Shown here: piece after piece, positions 10,337-22,497 of the stretch
How positions within the stretch are numbered: position 1 is the first letter of the stretch
How the letters are laid out: each line of letters opens with the position of its first letter
Notes under the pieces: generated by a model
Told to the model about the DNA's origin: nothing
What the model saw: only the letters and a program-made list of their open reading frames with translations
Database searches by the model: none
Translations under genes and position numbers: made by a program
From: Coenobita brevimanus
Lineage: Eukaryota > Arthropoda > Malacostraca > Decapoda > Coenobitidae
Direction of reading: 5' to 3'
Length of the DNA: 64,000 nt
Assembly (NCBI GenBank): GCA_032717465.1
Contig: CM064732.1
Location: 19,877,242 to 19,941,241 of the forward strand

Positions 10337-11443
10337 CCCTAGAACGCTGAACATGGGTATATTATACCCAATGCATCTGACGTCAAGTGCGGAGGCTGGG
10401 GGCTGGGACCTTCCATAGCTTCAGCCTTCCCTGTACCCTGACAAAGGTAGATCAGGTCGCTCCACTCCGCTTCCAGGTTTTTTCCATAGACCCGTGTTCG
10501 TGTACACTGAACCCATGTTTAGCGATAATGTTTAAACACAGAATCGGGTACATCGTGCCCGAGTTTAGTGTTTATGTAATAACCGAAACAGTAGTGATTA
10601 ATTATTTCCTTTTCTACCCCTGATACCCCTGCCTCCCCTGCTGCTGACCCTGCCACCCCTGCTGCTGACTCTGCCACCCCTGCTGCTGACCCTGCCTCCT
10701 CTGCTGCTGACCCTGCCTCCCTGCTGCTGACCCTGCCATCCTTGCTGCTGACCTTGTTTCCCCTGCTGCTGACCCTGCCACCCTTGCCTCCCCTGCTGCT
10801 ACCCCTGCCACCCCTGCCTCCCCTGCTGCTGACCCTGCCTTCCCTGTCTCTCTTACTGCTGGCCCTTCTGCCTACCCTGCTGACTCTGATGACCCCAGTG
10901 ACCCTGCTGCTACAACCCCTGTTCCCACCCCTGCAACCATCCCTGCTGCCACCCCTGCTGCTGCTCCTGTTGTAAATAGTCTATATATATCACTTAGTAC
11001 TCACTTACAAAGGCTAAAACTGCATTATAGAGAAAAGGGTTATTTTTCGGTACCGTATGTAAAAAAGGTTCTTCGTTCGCCTCTCTTCGCTACGGTTTGC
11101 ACATCATCTTTTTGCTGGTGACCCCCCGAGAACACTGTCAGCTTACCTGGGAGGGGTTACGGGAAGTTTGTGGAAAATTTGGGGTAGATTTTTTTGGGGG
11201 TGATTTTTATTTCAAAAATTTTGCATTTTTTTTTACATTATTTTTATTCACTACTTCTCTCACTTAAAGTGATTAGAAGTTCTTAATAGGTTTATGTAAT
11301 AGTAAGGTGGTTTAAACTTAATGTGTAACTGTTTGGAATAAGAAATACTTATATTTAGTTTTTGTTTAAATTTCCCAATTTCGGGTATAACATACCCGAG
11401 TTTAGTGTAACTGTCACAAGATTTTTAGTTTAGTGTTCTAGGG
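10337..11443. mobile_element. piggyBac-like non-autonomous element PB-1
   Basis: Terminal inverted repeats CCCTAGAACGCTGAAC (10337) and, at the right end, the reverse complement of CCCTAGAACACTAAAC. TTAA is intact on the right (11444-11447) and CCAA on the left. TTAA targets and CCCTAG termini are hallmarks of piggyBac. No transposase is present. Palindromes lie at 10355-10369 (GGGTATATTATACCC), 10545-10561 and 11382-11398 (CGGGTATAACATACCCG). The latter two are followed by the same GAGTTTAGTGT, so they look like transposase-binding subterminal repeats. The interior holds a 21-bp minisatellite. Confidence 0.75.
10618..10975 (+). repeat. 21-bp minisatellite CCCCTGCTGCTGACCCTGCCA
   Basis: About 15 imperfect copies inside PB-1. 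In one frame the first copies read Ala-Thr-Pro-Ala-Ala-Asp-Pro repeats with no stop. A single-base loss near 10719 turns the rest into Leu/Pro. This could be the remnant of a captured mucin-like coding repeat or simple expansion; there is no start codon or flanking domain. Confidence 0.8.
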
Positions 11444-11447
11444 TTAA

Positions 11448-12330
11448 TTAAGAATGCCATATATGTCGCATGCTTGATATTTTCCGGTCAGCAGTTTTAA
11501 CATGACATAATCAGAAGATATTATGTTTATCATCTCAGAACATTACCATCTAAACAGATCATTTAAGACATCATTGGGCCCATCCCGCATGATACTCTTT
11601 TGATCAACTGTACATCATCGAATTGGAAGGGTTTTTTTGTGTTACCGCCGTGTGATTGCCCAGTGAATAGGTTTCATACAATAATTATTAACTCCTTTCA
11701 GTTAACTGGCAACTGTTATTGTTTTCACAATTCCAGTCGATGTCATTCAACCATGAAAATTTTCTGGTAATTAAGAGGTTATTTTAGTAATAAAACCTCT
11801 ATTACTCTTAATATTTGCACTCATGATTATCCAGTTTTTCTATTGAGTAGGAAGACGAAAGATTTGGATTCTTGCCTATCGAGTAAGCAAGGGTTATTTA
11901 AACTGATAATAACTATTTAATCAAGTCACGATTTGCTACAATCATGTTTACATTCAGGTTCAGAACTGTGCTGCTGGGTGGCCAAGAGCAAAGGAGAAAT
12001 AAACTGTGTCTAAGAGTCTCGCAGGTAGAGGGAATCATTTTTTTTTTAATTAAATCTCTTATTTTCTGGATTTCATTAACAAAATTCCAAACCTTAAGTT
12101 AGAAGTTCCAGTATGCGTGTATGGTTCCGAGGATTTGAAGCGAGACCTTAATCACCTTGTATTTATACCCCTTTATAATCTAGATGCTCCTTCTGACAGA
12201 TAGAAAGGGGGAGGGCTCTTTGTTGTTGTTCTTGTTGCCTTCAGACATTATTTTGCTTGGGGGAACTTCTCGAATTGGAAGAATTAGATATGGTGAAACT
12301 GGATGTTCAGTGCTTTAGTCTTTGAGCTTA
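11448..12330. other. No gene recognised
   Basis: AT-rich sequence without detectable ORFs, terminal repeats or partners in the window. Confidence 0.4.
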
Positions 12331-13640
12331 CTGCACGGTGAGTTTTGTTATTGTTTATGGATTTGGTTACTTGATTGTGGGTTGCCTTACTTGCCTGTGG
12401 CCTTGGTTGCTGAATCGTGAGTTTCATGGATAGTATATGGGTTTGCATGCTTGTTTGAGGGTTCACTTGCTTGATTCTGGATTTGCTTCATTGTGTAGGT
12501 GGGTTTCCTTGATTCTTTGTGGGTTTATTTGTTTGTTTGTGGACTAATTTGCTTGTTTGTGGGCCTGCCGCCTTGTGCGATTACTTGCTTGTTCAAGGGC
12601 TTTGTTTGGTGTGTGTTTTTCTGCTTATTTGTGGGCTAATATTTTTGTGGGTTTGTCTATTTCTGTATTTGTTTGCTTGTATTGATATTCTTGCACGTTA
12701 CTGAGCCTGACTGTTTGTTTGTGGATATGCTTGCGCTTGAGTGTCCTTGCTGGCAGGTAGGTATATTTGTGGCTTTTATTTGGTTGTTTGTGAATATGCA
12801 TACTTGTGGGTGTGCTTGTTTGTGAGTTTGTTTCGTTGACGAGTGTTTTTTTGTGCAGTTGTTTGTTTTATGGATTTATTTGACTGAGTTTTGCTTGTTT
12901 TTTTGTTTGTTTTCTTATGTGTCAATGTTTGTTACCCTGTGGAGTGGCTTGTTTGTGGATCTACATTTTATGGGTTTGCTTGTTTGTGAATATGCTTGTT
13001 TGTGGATTTGCTTGTTTTGGGGTTTGTTGGTTTTCCTGGTTGTTCTCTCCGAGAAGGAGAGTATATTTTCACCCCTGGTTGCTTGTATGTTTGTTTGCTT
13101 GTTTGTCTGTTAGCAGGATTACTCAAAAACCAGAAGAGAGATTTAGATCAAATTTGGTGGGTAGATAGTCCATTTCCCATGAAACAATTGATTAGCTTTT
13201 GGGACCGATCCAGATACTGTTACAGATTCTGGATCCGGAAAACACTTTTTGTGAAAGCCTAACCAGTGATGAGAAAACCTAACCCATTGTGAAGTGTGGT
13301 TTGTAAATTATGTTGCCCTTGTCAGAGAGATACGCTCCACTGAGTGCCCTAGTCTAGCTGCTTGTTTGTGGGTTTGGTTATTTTCTTAGTTAATTGGTAG
13401 GATTCTTGATTATTTGTGAGTTGCTTGCTTGTTAGATGTTATGTTAGCTTGCTCGTGGGTTTCTTTGCTTGCTTGTGAGTTTATTTGATTGTCGGAATTC
13501 TAGCTTCTTTATTTGCATATAGGTTTGACTGACTGATTGCCAGTCGTTTGTATACTTGCTTCTTTTGGATTTGCTTTTTGGCTGTTGAATTGTATGATTC
13601 GTTGTCAAATTGTCTTTCTTACTGGTCTGTTTATTTCCTG
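12330..13640 (+). repeat. Degenerate (TTTGCTTGTTTGTGGG)n array
   Basis: A long, diverged array whose units are variants of GGTTTGCTTGTTTGTG, 12-24 bp each. It is interrupted by GTTTG element copy 3 at 13045-13355. ORFs rich in Leu/Val/Cys/Phe across it are products of the repeat. Confidence 0.7.
13045..13355 (+). mobile_element. GTTTG-rich non-autonomous element, copy 3
   Basis: Left end CTCTCCGAGAAGGAGAG (13045). The right end is CCCTTGTCAGAGAG followed by the hairpin-forming CCACTGAGTG and CCCTAG. The interior matches copy 2 (GGATTACTCAAAAACCAGAA, GGATCCGGAAAACACTTTTT). It sits inside a TTTGTTTG array, which obscures the insertion site. Confidence 0.75.
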
Positions 13641-13745
13641 TCTTTTGGGATTTGTTGGACTACTTAGAGATGTGCGTCCATGCGTCGACTGTGTTATATA
13701 ATGATCTGATATTTTAATTGTGGGAATTTAATTCAGAAGTTCTTA

Positions 13746-14474
13746 TTATTTAGAAGTGAGATTTTCTAGTTAGGTAGTCTGGAAGTTTCTCACTGTTTCC
13801 CAGTGTTTCTCATACCGTTGTTCCGTTACGAGACAGAGTTGCCAGTTAGCCTGCTGTTTGATAGTGTAATTATTTTGAAAGTTATGCATTAATTTTTGTG
13901 CTCTTTTTCTCTAGAATGTTTTATTTATGTGACTGTTAAATTATGTAATTTAATTTAAGTTACATGCTGAATAATTAATAGTGTTATGCAGTGTAGGAAA
14001 ACTCTGGCATGTTTTGGATATCTCTGAGTTGGCAACTGCTTTAACCATTGCCCCCTTTGGGAATGCATGAGAAATGTGGAAAAGCGTAGAACACCCTAGA
14101 ATATAGGAAGCTTATAAGGATAGGGAAGAGGCTAGAGCAAGGTTTCAGTCGGTTTTCAGTTCAGTTTGAGTGTAGTGCAGTGTCAGTTTGTATACATTCG
14201 GTATTGTGAAAATAGTGAAATGTTGTTGGCAAACAGTGAAGTGTTATTGCTGTTTGTATACTTACGTATACTTTCGGTACTTGTGAAAATAGTGAACTGA
14301 AGTTGGAAAGCATTAAGTGCATTATTTACGACAGTGTTTATTTTCGCCTCAGCTGATCTTGTGTGCTGTACACTGAAAGGCTGGCCGTAGAAAGAACAAC
14401 TCACTGGGCAACATCCTTCCTATAATGAACTACTGCTGTTAAAGCCTGTCGCAGTTCGGAACGGGGATGTAACA
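13746..14474 (+). repeat. GYP-1 5' LTR
   Basis: Aligns with 20223-20505. Shared blocks are GTTGCCAGTTAGCCTGCTGTTTG, GGCTCTTTTTCTCTA, AAATTATGTAATTTAATTTAAGTT and CTGGCATGTTTTGGAT. It ends GATGTAACA at 14474. A TATAAGG box lies at 14113. The first bases have diverged from TGTTAC. Confidence 0.8.
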
Positions 14475-14489
14475 TTGGTGTCAGGAGTG
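14475..14489 (+). other. GYP-1 primer-binding site
   Basis: TTGGTGTCAGGAGTG begins directly at the LTR end, the expected position for the tRNA primer site. The tRNA identity is not assigned. Confidence 0.55.
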
Positions 14490-17400
14490 TAGATTAAGTG
14501 CTGCAGTGAGTCAGATCTTCGACATGGAGCAAAGGGGTGTGCAGACAAGGTCCCAAGCAACAATCGTGAAGCTATTACAGGCCCAAAGTGCACACCTACA
14601 GGCACACAGGCACAGAATAAAGGACAGAAAGAACTTAAAGAACAATTACAAGCACAAAGTGTTCAACTACAAGCACAGAATTAAGGACTACAGGCACACA
14701 ATGAAGGACAGAAGGAACTCAAAGAACAATTACAGGCAGAGAATGAAGGACAGAAAGAACTCGAAGAACAATTACAGGCACAGAATGAAGGATAGAAAGA
14801 ACTCAGAGAATAATTACAGGCACAGAATGAAGGACAGAAACAATTTTGGGCACAAAATGAAGAACAGAAAGAACGATATGAACAGCTTCAGGAAGCATTA
14901 CAGGAGCAACAGAGGGAATTATAGCTCAGGATGCAAGGACAGCTGGAGGCTTCCATGGGGGAAATGAAGGAAGAGCAGCAGCAGTTAAAGGAGGAAGTAT
15001 ACACTGAGCTACAGCAGCAGAAATGCGAGATAAGCAATAACGTGACAGATTTCAGACAGCATCTAGATGACCAGGTAAAGCATGTGGACAACCAACTGAA
15101 GGTAAGTGACGTAATAGTGATGAAGTGCAGACAGCATGTTGACAACCAGATGAAGATTAGTGAGAGAATAGTGATGGAGTGCAGACAGCATGTAGATAAC
15201 CAGTTGATGCCTGTAGTGGACCATGTAAAGATAATTAGTGAGAAAATTTAGGCCGTAGAGAAATACTGCACTGCTGAGCCTCAGGTTAGTGTACAGGGAG
15301 TATATGAAAAGAATGGACAGTGCAGGGTGAATCTTGACGGATCCCAAGCATCTAAAGTAGCATTACAGGGCTGAATAATCAGAATGTAGGAGATTTATGT
15401 CCTGGACTTAATTATGATGCCCCAGTTTTTAGGCCCAAAACCAGTGAAGTGCATGGCTTTAATGTGAGTACAATTAAAAAGATACCTCAGGAATTTGATG
15501 GTAGAGTATCTTAGGAAGCTTACCGTGCACAGTCTGAGTTACTTGCTGATCGGAATGGTGGGGATGATAGGCAGAGGACAGTGCAGCTTGCTACTAGCCT
15601 TAAGGGTGCTGCAATGGAAATGCTGGGCCAGAAGTCAGTGATGGAGACGAACAGTTATCAGTCACTAGTAGAAGTTCTGGAGTGCAGATATGGGACCATG
15701 TACCAGACTGAGGTTTAAAAAGCACGATTCCAGAGCTGTGTACAGGCTCGAGGCTAATCCATACAGCAGCTCGTGACCTGGAAAGTATGGCATACAAGGC
15801 ATACCCTGGAGCAGCATCTAACCTGTTGGCTATTCTTCTGAGGGACCAGTAATCGATGCTCTTGATAGTGCAGAATTGAAAGTGCAAGTGAAACAGGCAC
15901 AGCTCAGAAGCATGCAAGAAGCATTAGCCAGAGCTCTAAAATTTGAGTCCTACGTCAGGTCCAGTACATCCACTTTTCAGGCAGGTCATACTGCAGGATT
16001 CAAGGCAAGAAAGGGGCAGGTTCATGAAGCAGAAAAATCTGAAGGAAGTTGCTGGTACTATGAAAAGCCTGGACATAAAAATGAGGACTGCTGCAAGTGG
16101 AGGAGGAAACAGAAGACCGGCGGAGGTTGATTGTTCTCTGGGAAGCTGGAACACAAGAAGGACAAGTGTTACAAATGGAAGAAGGAGCAAGAACAAAGCA
16201 GTGCAAAATATCTACAAGCGTAACAGAAGTGTGTTGGACATGTAGTGAGGTGCGACACTTCAGTTCTGAGTGTCCGAAGAATAAAAAGGAGGATAAGAGG
16301 AAGGCTGCAGAAGACCAGAAGGAAGCAGAAAACTACTGGAGGCTGATGTTAGGGGGCAAACACCAGCTGGCTTTTCCCAAGTAGCCCCACCACCAAGAAA
16401 ATGCAAGAGAACTGCAATAAACAGTGTGCAAATTGACAGAAGAATAGATGGAAAGAAGTGTTCCCTGGTGATTGATTCGGCCTCAGAATGGCCTCAGAGC
16501 AAAATTTTGTGAGGCCTGATGTGTTACATCTTCGGTATCAGCCTGAGTCATTGGAATAATTGTGTGACATAACTGGGCACTGTGCAGAACTGAGGGGACC
16601 CTTGGATGTCCAGAATGAAGTGACAGGGCAAGAGTGTATGCTTCCAGTCCATGTAGCCGTGATGGAGAATCCTTGCCTTCTTGGTCTGGATTATCTGATG
16701 TCCATGGAGAGTGAACTGGACTTCTGCTCCATAAAGTTGAAGGTTCAAGGAAAGTCAGTTCCTGTCACAGCAGTGAGACGTACCAATTCTGGTGGTGAGG
16801 TGAGGGCACTCTGCACTACAGTTATACCCCCAAAATCAGAACTATTGCTCCAGTGGAGGCTCTTTTGACAGCTGTCTAGGGCTAATGGAGCCTGGTGTAC
16901 GGTGAAAGACGAGGGCCAGAGTGATGGTGGGGAGAACTTTGGTGGAAACAGGTGCAGGTGAAGTGCCGGTTGTGGTGGCCAATTTCTCCTGTAAGCCGCA
17001 GAAGATCAACAGGAGAAAAATTGTGGGACTGTGCCAGGCTGTGGACCCTGCATGGCATCAGAGAAAGGCCTGTAAAATGAGTGTAGTCAAGAAAGATGAG
17101 TATCTGCCAGACCACTGCCAAGAGCTATTTTCAAGGAGTTGCCAATGCCTGGATGACTCACAAGTGCTGAAGTTGAGACAGCTGCAAGCGAAGTTTGCTG
17201 ATGTCTTCTCCACCGGAGACCTAGACCTGGGGGGCACTGATCTGGTGGAGCATTGTATAGACACTGGGAATCACCGCCCAATTAAACAGCCAGCATGGAG
17301 GATGGTGCCAGTCCAACGGCAAGAAATGGAGAAGGTGATGGAAAATCTCCAAAGTCAAGGAGTGATAGAAAAGTCCAGCAGTCCTTGGGCATCAGTAGTT

Positions 17401-20222
17401 CTAGTAGAAAAAGGATGGCTCAGTAAGGTGTTGTATAGATTATTGAGCCCTGAATGAAGTAACAGAGAAGGATGCATTCCCTTTGCGGAGAATTGATGAC
17501 ACACTGGATGCTCTGTCAGATGCCAAATGGTTTTCCACCCTAGATATGAAAGCAGAATATCATCAGGTCAAAGTTGCAGAGAAAGACAAGGAGAAAACAG
17601 CCTTTTCATATGAGCAGGATTTCTGGCAGTTTAAAGTGATGCCATTTGGTCTATGCAATGCCCCAGCCAATTTTGAGTGTCTCATGGATCGTGTACTGGA
17701 AGGACTTTACTGGCAAATGGCTCACATCTATCTGGACGATGTAATTGTGTTTGGATGGACTTTCGACCAGGCATTGGAGAGGCTGTCAGAGGTGCTCAAC
17801 AGGATCTGAGTGGCACACTTCAAGCTGAACCCCAAGAAGTGCTACTTTTTTCAGAAGGATGTGAAGTACCTGGGACACTCTGTAGGTGAGGGTGGTGCCC
17901 GTACTGATCCAGAGAAGGTAGCAGCTGTGGAAAACTGGCCAGTTCCAACTTGTGTGAGGGAGCTAAGGAGTTTCCTGGGCTTGTGCACCTACTACCGGCG
18001 TTTTGTCAAGGTGTTTGTAGCAATAGCTGCATCTCCACACAAGTTATTGGGGAAGAGGCAAAAGTTTATGTGGACTGCAGTGACTCAGAAGGCCTTCAAC
18101 GAACTCAAGCATATGTTGGCAAGCTCTCCAATATTGCTGTACCATGGTCAGAGTCACCAATTTATGTTGGACTGTGATACTAGTGGCCATGGTATTGGTG
18201 GAGTCCTGTCACAGAAGAAGGATAACAAGGAGTATGTAGCGGCATATTACAGCAAGAAGTTCAGCCCACCTTAGCAGAACTACTTTGTGACCCATAAGGA
18301 ACTCTCGGCAGTGATTACGAGCCTTGATTACTTCCATCCCTACTTAAAATGGGTCCTACTTCATCATCAAGACAGACCATGCGGCATTCAAGTGGCTGAA
18401 GACGTTGAAGAATCCGGAAGGACAACTGGCATGCTGGATCGGAAAGCTAGACCAGCACAGTTATGACGTGCATCACCGTCCTGGGTGGGTACATGGCAAT
18501 GCTGAGAGCCTGAGTCATCGGCCTTGTGACCCAGAGTGCCAGCAGTGTAGTAAAGAAGATCATAGCAAGAAATGCAGCCATACTCAGTGACAGGGCCAGC
18601 ATCAGATGCAGAAGACCTGATGAGGATGCAGGTGGAGAATGCAGATTTACAACCATTGCTAGATTGGCTGCAGAGGAGTTCAGTGCCACTATCTTGGGAA
18701 GAGGTTTCACGATTCAGCCCTGCAACCATGAGCTACTGGAGTCAGTGGGGCCTTCGTTTGAACAACAGACTACTGGAGTGTCAAAGGGAGACACCTGATG
18801 GCCTCAGCAAGTATTGGCTAGTTGGTGGTTTCAAAGAAAATGAGGTCAGGGATCTTGGATGAGCCTCATAACCCGATCACTAGTGGGCACCTGAGAGTGA
18901 AGAAAACTCTAAGCCGGCTGCAACAGAGGTTCTACTGGATTGGCATGCATCAGGATGTTGAAGAGTGGTGTCGGGCCTGTGATGTATGCTGTGCCAAGAA
19001 GAGATCCAACAAATGTGGTTGTGCCCCTCTTCAGTTGTACCAAGTGGGTGCACCGATGGAAAGAGTCATGGTGGACATTGCTGGACCTCTGCCACTCACT
19101 GAAAGAGGAAACCAGTATATATGTGTCATCATGGACTATTTCATAAAGTAGCCAGAAGCCTATGCTATCCCCGATCACGAGGCTGCGACTGTTGCTCAAG
19201 TGTTGGTTGACCAGTTTTTCTGTCATTTGGGGATGCCATGAGAGCTACATTCAGACCAGGGAAGAAACTTCAAGTCTGCTGTGTTCCGTGAGTACTGCAA
19301 GTAACTGGGGATCAAGAAGACCAGGATGATCCCACCAGGGCCACAGTCAGATGTGGTGGTGGAGAAATTCAACTGGACCCTAGGACAAGAACTGGCCAAG
19401 TACTGCATAGAGGGACAAATGGAATGGGACCAGATATTATCCATGTTGCTGATTGCACATTAGTCTGCATCCCATGAGGGTACCAGCTACACCTCTGCAA
19501 AACTGATGTTGGGCCATGAGTTACACTTACCCTTTGACTTGTTAATGGGAAGACCACCTGCCTGATGAACTGCTGTCTACAGACACCTTGAGCTATGCGC
19601 TGCATCTTCAGAAAAGGCTGGCTGAGGTACATCAAGTGCAAGGAGCCCTTAAGTTTTTTAGAAGAGGTGATGAAATGCAAGTACTATATGATGCCAAAGC
19701 AATTGAGGTGAGCTTCGAGGATGGTAACAGTTTGGTTGTATAATCCTCAACGGAGGGAAGGGATAGTCACCAAAGCTGCAGAGCCTATGGGATGGGCCTT
19801 ACACTGTGTTGGACCGCATATCAGATGTAACGTATCAGATTCAGGGAGGCACGGAAGGCTCGCCCAAAGGTGGTACATGTGAATCGTCTGTGGCTGTACC
19901 ATGGGCCAGGAAAATACAGCTGAGACATATCCGAGGAATCGTGCTCTCCCGCAGCCAAGAAGGTTGAGGAAGATCAAGGAACTGAAGTGCAAGAGGATGG
20001 TGACAGTTTCCCGAGGGAAGTGAATCAGGAAGAGGACCAAGACCTTCCAGGAGGAGCGGACTGTGTGGAGGAGCAAGTATGTCGTCGGAAGTGGCATAGA
20101 AGAAGACCTGATAAGTTGAAGGATTATTTTGAGTATAGTTAGATGTTTCAATAGGATTAAGGTTTATGTTTGTATATATTGTGTAATTTTGTTGGGACGA
20201 CAAAGGATTAGAGAGGGGGTAA
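14490..20222 (+). pseudogene. GYP-1 Ty3/gypsy gag-pol, decayed
   Basis: Standard Ty3/gypsy order with many stops and frameshifts. Gag: a coiled-coil repeat QNEGQKELKEQLQA about every 42 bp (14610-14900), then a zinc knuckle CWYYEKPGHKNEDC (about 16050). Protease: VIDSA replaces DSG/DTG (about 16470). RT: KQPAWRMVPVQ, FSTLDMKAEYHQVKV, VMPFGLCNAPANF and YLDDVIVFG (17729-17755). Thumb: YLGHSV and RSFLGLCTYYRRF. RNase H: LDCDTSGHGIGGVLSQ, with a second part TDHAAFKWLK. Integrase: GHLRVKKT, FYWIGM and CRACDVC; the catalytic stretches VDIAGPLP, HSDQGRNFKS and VVVEKF follow, the last with Glu still present. Stops interrupt integrase at 19150, 19242 and 19303. Confidence 0.85.
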
Positions 20223-20505
20223 TGTTACGAAGTGAAATTTTGTAGTTACAGTAGGTAGTCTGGATGTTTCTGTTTCTTGATGTTTCTCGTACCATGGTTC
20301 TATTACCAGTCACAGTTGCCAGTTAGCCTGCTGTTTGGGAGCGTAGTTATTTTGTAAGTAATGCATTGATTTTGGGGCTCTTTTTCTCTATATTGTTTTT
20401 CTTTATGTGATTGTCTGATAAATTATGTAATTTAATTTAAGTTGTATGCTAAATTATTTAGAATTATGCAGTGTAAGAAAACCCTGGCATGTTTTGGATG
20501 TCTGC
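20223..20505 (+). repeat. GYP-1 3' LTR, truncated
   Basis: Starts TGTTACGAAGTGAAATTTTG after a polypurine tract and follows the 5' LTR until GGCATGTTTTGGAT, then diverges. The remaining ~445 bp of LTR are missing. Confidence 0.8.
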
Positions 20506-20780
20506 TCCCATGGTGGTAGTGGTCTGGGCAAAGCTTCCCGATGGGAACGATGTGGGACGTTATCCCAGTCCTCCTTGCCACTTGACTAGTCGCTTGACAC
20601 CTCCTCCTCCTCGCTCTCGGTCTCCTCTTCAAAGAGCACCTTCTGCTATTCCTCAGACAACAACCCCTTTCTCTCCACGGTGGCAAGCACTTGGATACAA
20701 AACTTCTGTCTGAGCCATGATTCTTTGCTGAAAAAAAAAAAAAAAAGAGATATTATTCACTGTCACGCAACACCTTCCAT
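20506..20780. other. GC-rich fragment ending in poly(A) (20731-20746)
   Basis: It replaces the missing part of the GYP-1 3' LTR. A Pro/Ser/Arg-rich 74-codon ORF (20489-20713) overlaps the junction and has no recognisable domain. The A-run suggests a retrotransposed fragment, which is an inference. Confidence 0.35.
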
Positions 20781-21870
20781 CGAGGGTAGCACTACACAAA
20801 TGATTTTATATATTTCCATATGACCACTCGCTGCACAGTTTATGAACATTTCACATAAACGATAACTTATCTATAAATGTCTGAGTACAGTACAGTACAT
20901 GTCCACTGATGTCCATGGTTGTGTGCCATATAATTCTTTTTTCTGCCCTCATTCCCCTAAGGTTCCCCTAACACACGCTGTGCATCCTAAATATTTCACT
21001 ATGAACACTTGCGGCACATTTGACAAACATTTCACATAAATCATAAGTTATCTATAAATGTCTGAACACGGTGAAGTACCTGTCGACTGACTTCCATGGT
21101 AGTGTTCCATTTTTTCTTTCTGCCCTCCTTCCCCTAAGGTTCTGCTAACACATGCTATGCACCCTAAATATTTCTTCATGAACACGTGCAGCACATTTGA
21201 CGAACATTTCACATAAACCATAAGTTATCTATAAATGTCTGAACACGGTACAGTACCTGTTCACTGACGTCTGTGGTTGCGTGGCGTTCTTCTGTCCTCT
21301 GCCCTCCTTCTGCTAACGTTCCACTAACGCATGCTATGCACCCTAAATATTTCTTCACAAACACTCGCAGCACTTTTGACAAAAATTTCACATAAACCAT
21401 AGTTATCTATAAATGTCTGAGCACAGTACAGTACCTATTCACAGACGTCCTTGGTTGCATGGCGTTCTTCTGTCCCCTGCCATCCTTCCACTAAGGTTCC
21501 GCTAACACACACTATGCATCCTAAGTATTTCTTCACGAACACTCATGGCACATTTGACAATCATTGCACACAAAATCATATGCTAATACATGACTATCAC
21601 AATGATTCCATCCCTACCTCCGCAGTTATTCCATTCCTGACTATGGAGTACCACATGATGCAGCTTCACCTCGAGAGTATGACTCAGTGCCACATGGCAC
21701 ACACCACACTTCTACGTGAACACTCGCAGCATATTGGACGTATATTTCACACTAAATCATACACAGATATAACTATCACAATGATTCCTCCCAAACTCCA
21801 CTATTGTTTCCTTTCTGACTATGGTGTACATGTGATGCCTGCTCCATTCCCAACTACAGCTATGGCATAC
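20780..21870. repeat. ~178-bp satellite array, left part
   Basis: The phrase CACTYGCRGCACATTTGAC recurs at about 20826, 21006, 21184, 21361, 21540 and 21720. TTATCTATAAATGTCTGA recurs at about 20866, 21048, 21225 and 21402. The period is therefore 177-181 bp over at least five units. Units also share CCTAAATATTTC and a TTCCCCTAAGGTTC block. The last units (21590-21870) are more diverged. Confidence 0.85.
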
Positions 21871-22497
21871 CAGGGTTGCCATTCGTACAATAATGATCGT
21901 ACATGTACAATTAAATTGCCTCTGGTACGATGTACGATACCTTTTCTTATTATCGTACGTTCTGTATAATAATTCTGTGTTTTATGGCATAAGAGTTTTA
22001 GTTATAAAAATGATAATAAAAAAAAGCCTTTTCATCAAGAGTAAATCTTTTCCATAGACAGTATGTTATCTGTAAAATGAGAAGTCGTAATTTTCCTTAG
22101 TGCACGTAGAGTAATTATGTTTATGAGATAGCTAGGCTTGTTGTACTGAACGAGATGTACAGGCACATTTCGAGCCACATTGACGGTTGACTGTTACGGT
22201 TTGATATTAGTCAGTCGTCACCGTGAAGTACAATACAGTATAAAAGAAATATTTATTTTGATAACACGAAAGAATTACCTAAAAGTATCTTGTGTAATCA
22301 GTGAATTGTAAATAGTGTAGAGGAATTATTTATTTTATTTAATAAATTTTGATGAATTTCATTAACTTATATAAACTGAATATTGTTATATAAACCTCCC
22401 TTAAATGATAGCTGATGTATACAGTATTTACATTAGCCATTACATATATCAAAACTTTTATGAATTTCCATTTTTTTCTTTTTTATTACATGAGACT

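Larger units (their letters stand above)
13746..20505 (+). mobile_element. GYP-1 Ty3/gypsy retrotransposon
   Basis: Contains a 5' LTR, PBS, gag-pol remnants, a purine tract AGAGAGGGGG (about 20208) and a 3' LTR cut off after ~283 bp. An ordinary RT-RNase H-integrase order distinguishes it from GYP-2. Confidence 0.85.

Noticed and set aside
10742..10975. Leu/Pro-rich 77-codon ORF
   Set aside because: Produced by the 21-bp minisatellite; no start context or domain.
20489..20713. Pro/Ser/Arg-rich ORF beside the GYP-1 3' LTR
   Set aside because: It overlaps the LTR junction and has no domain; more likely part of an unrelated inserted fragment.
20780..21870. CRISPR-like regular repeats
   Set aside because: Units are ~178 bp, diverged throughout and lack short conserved repeats with unique spacers; this is a satellite in a eukaryotic genome.
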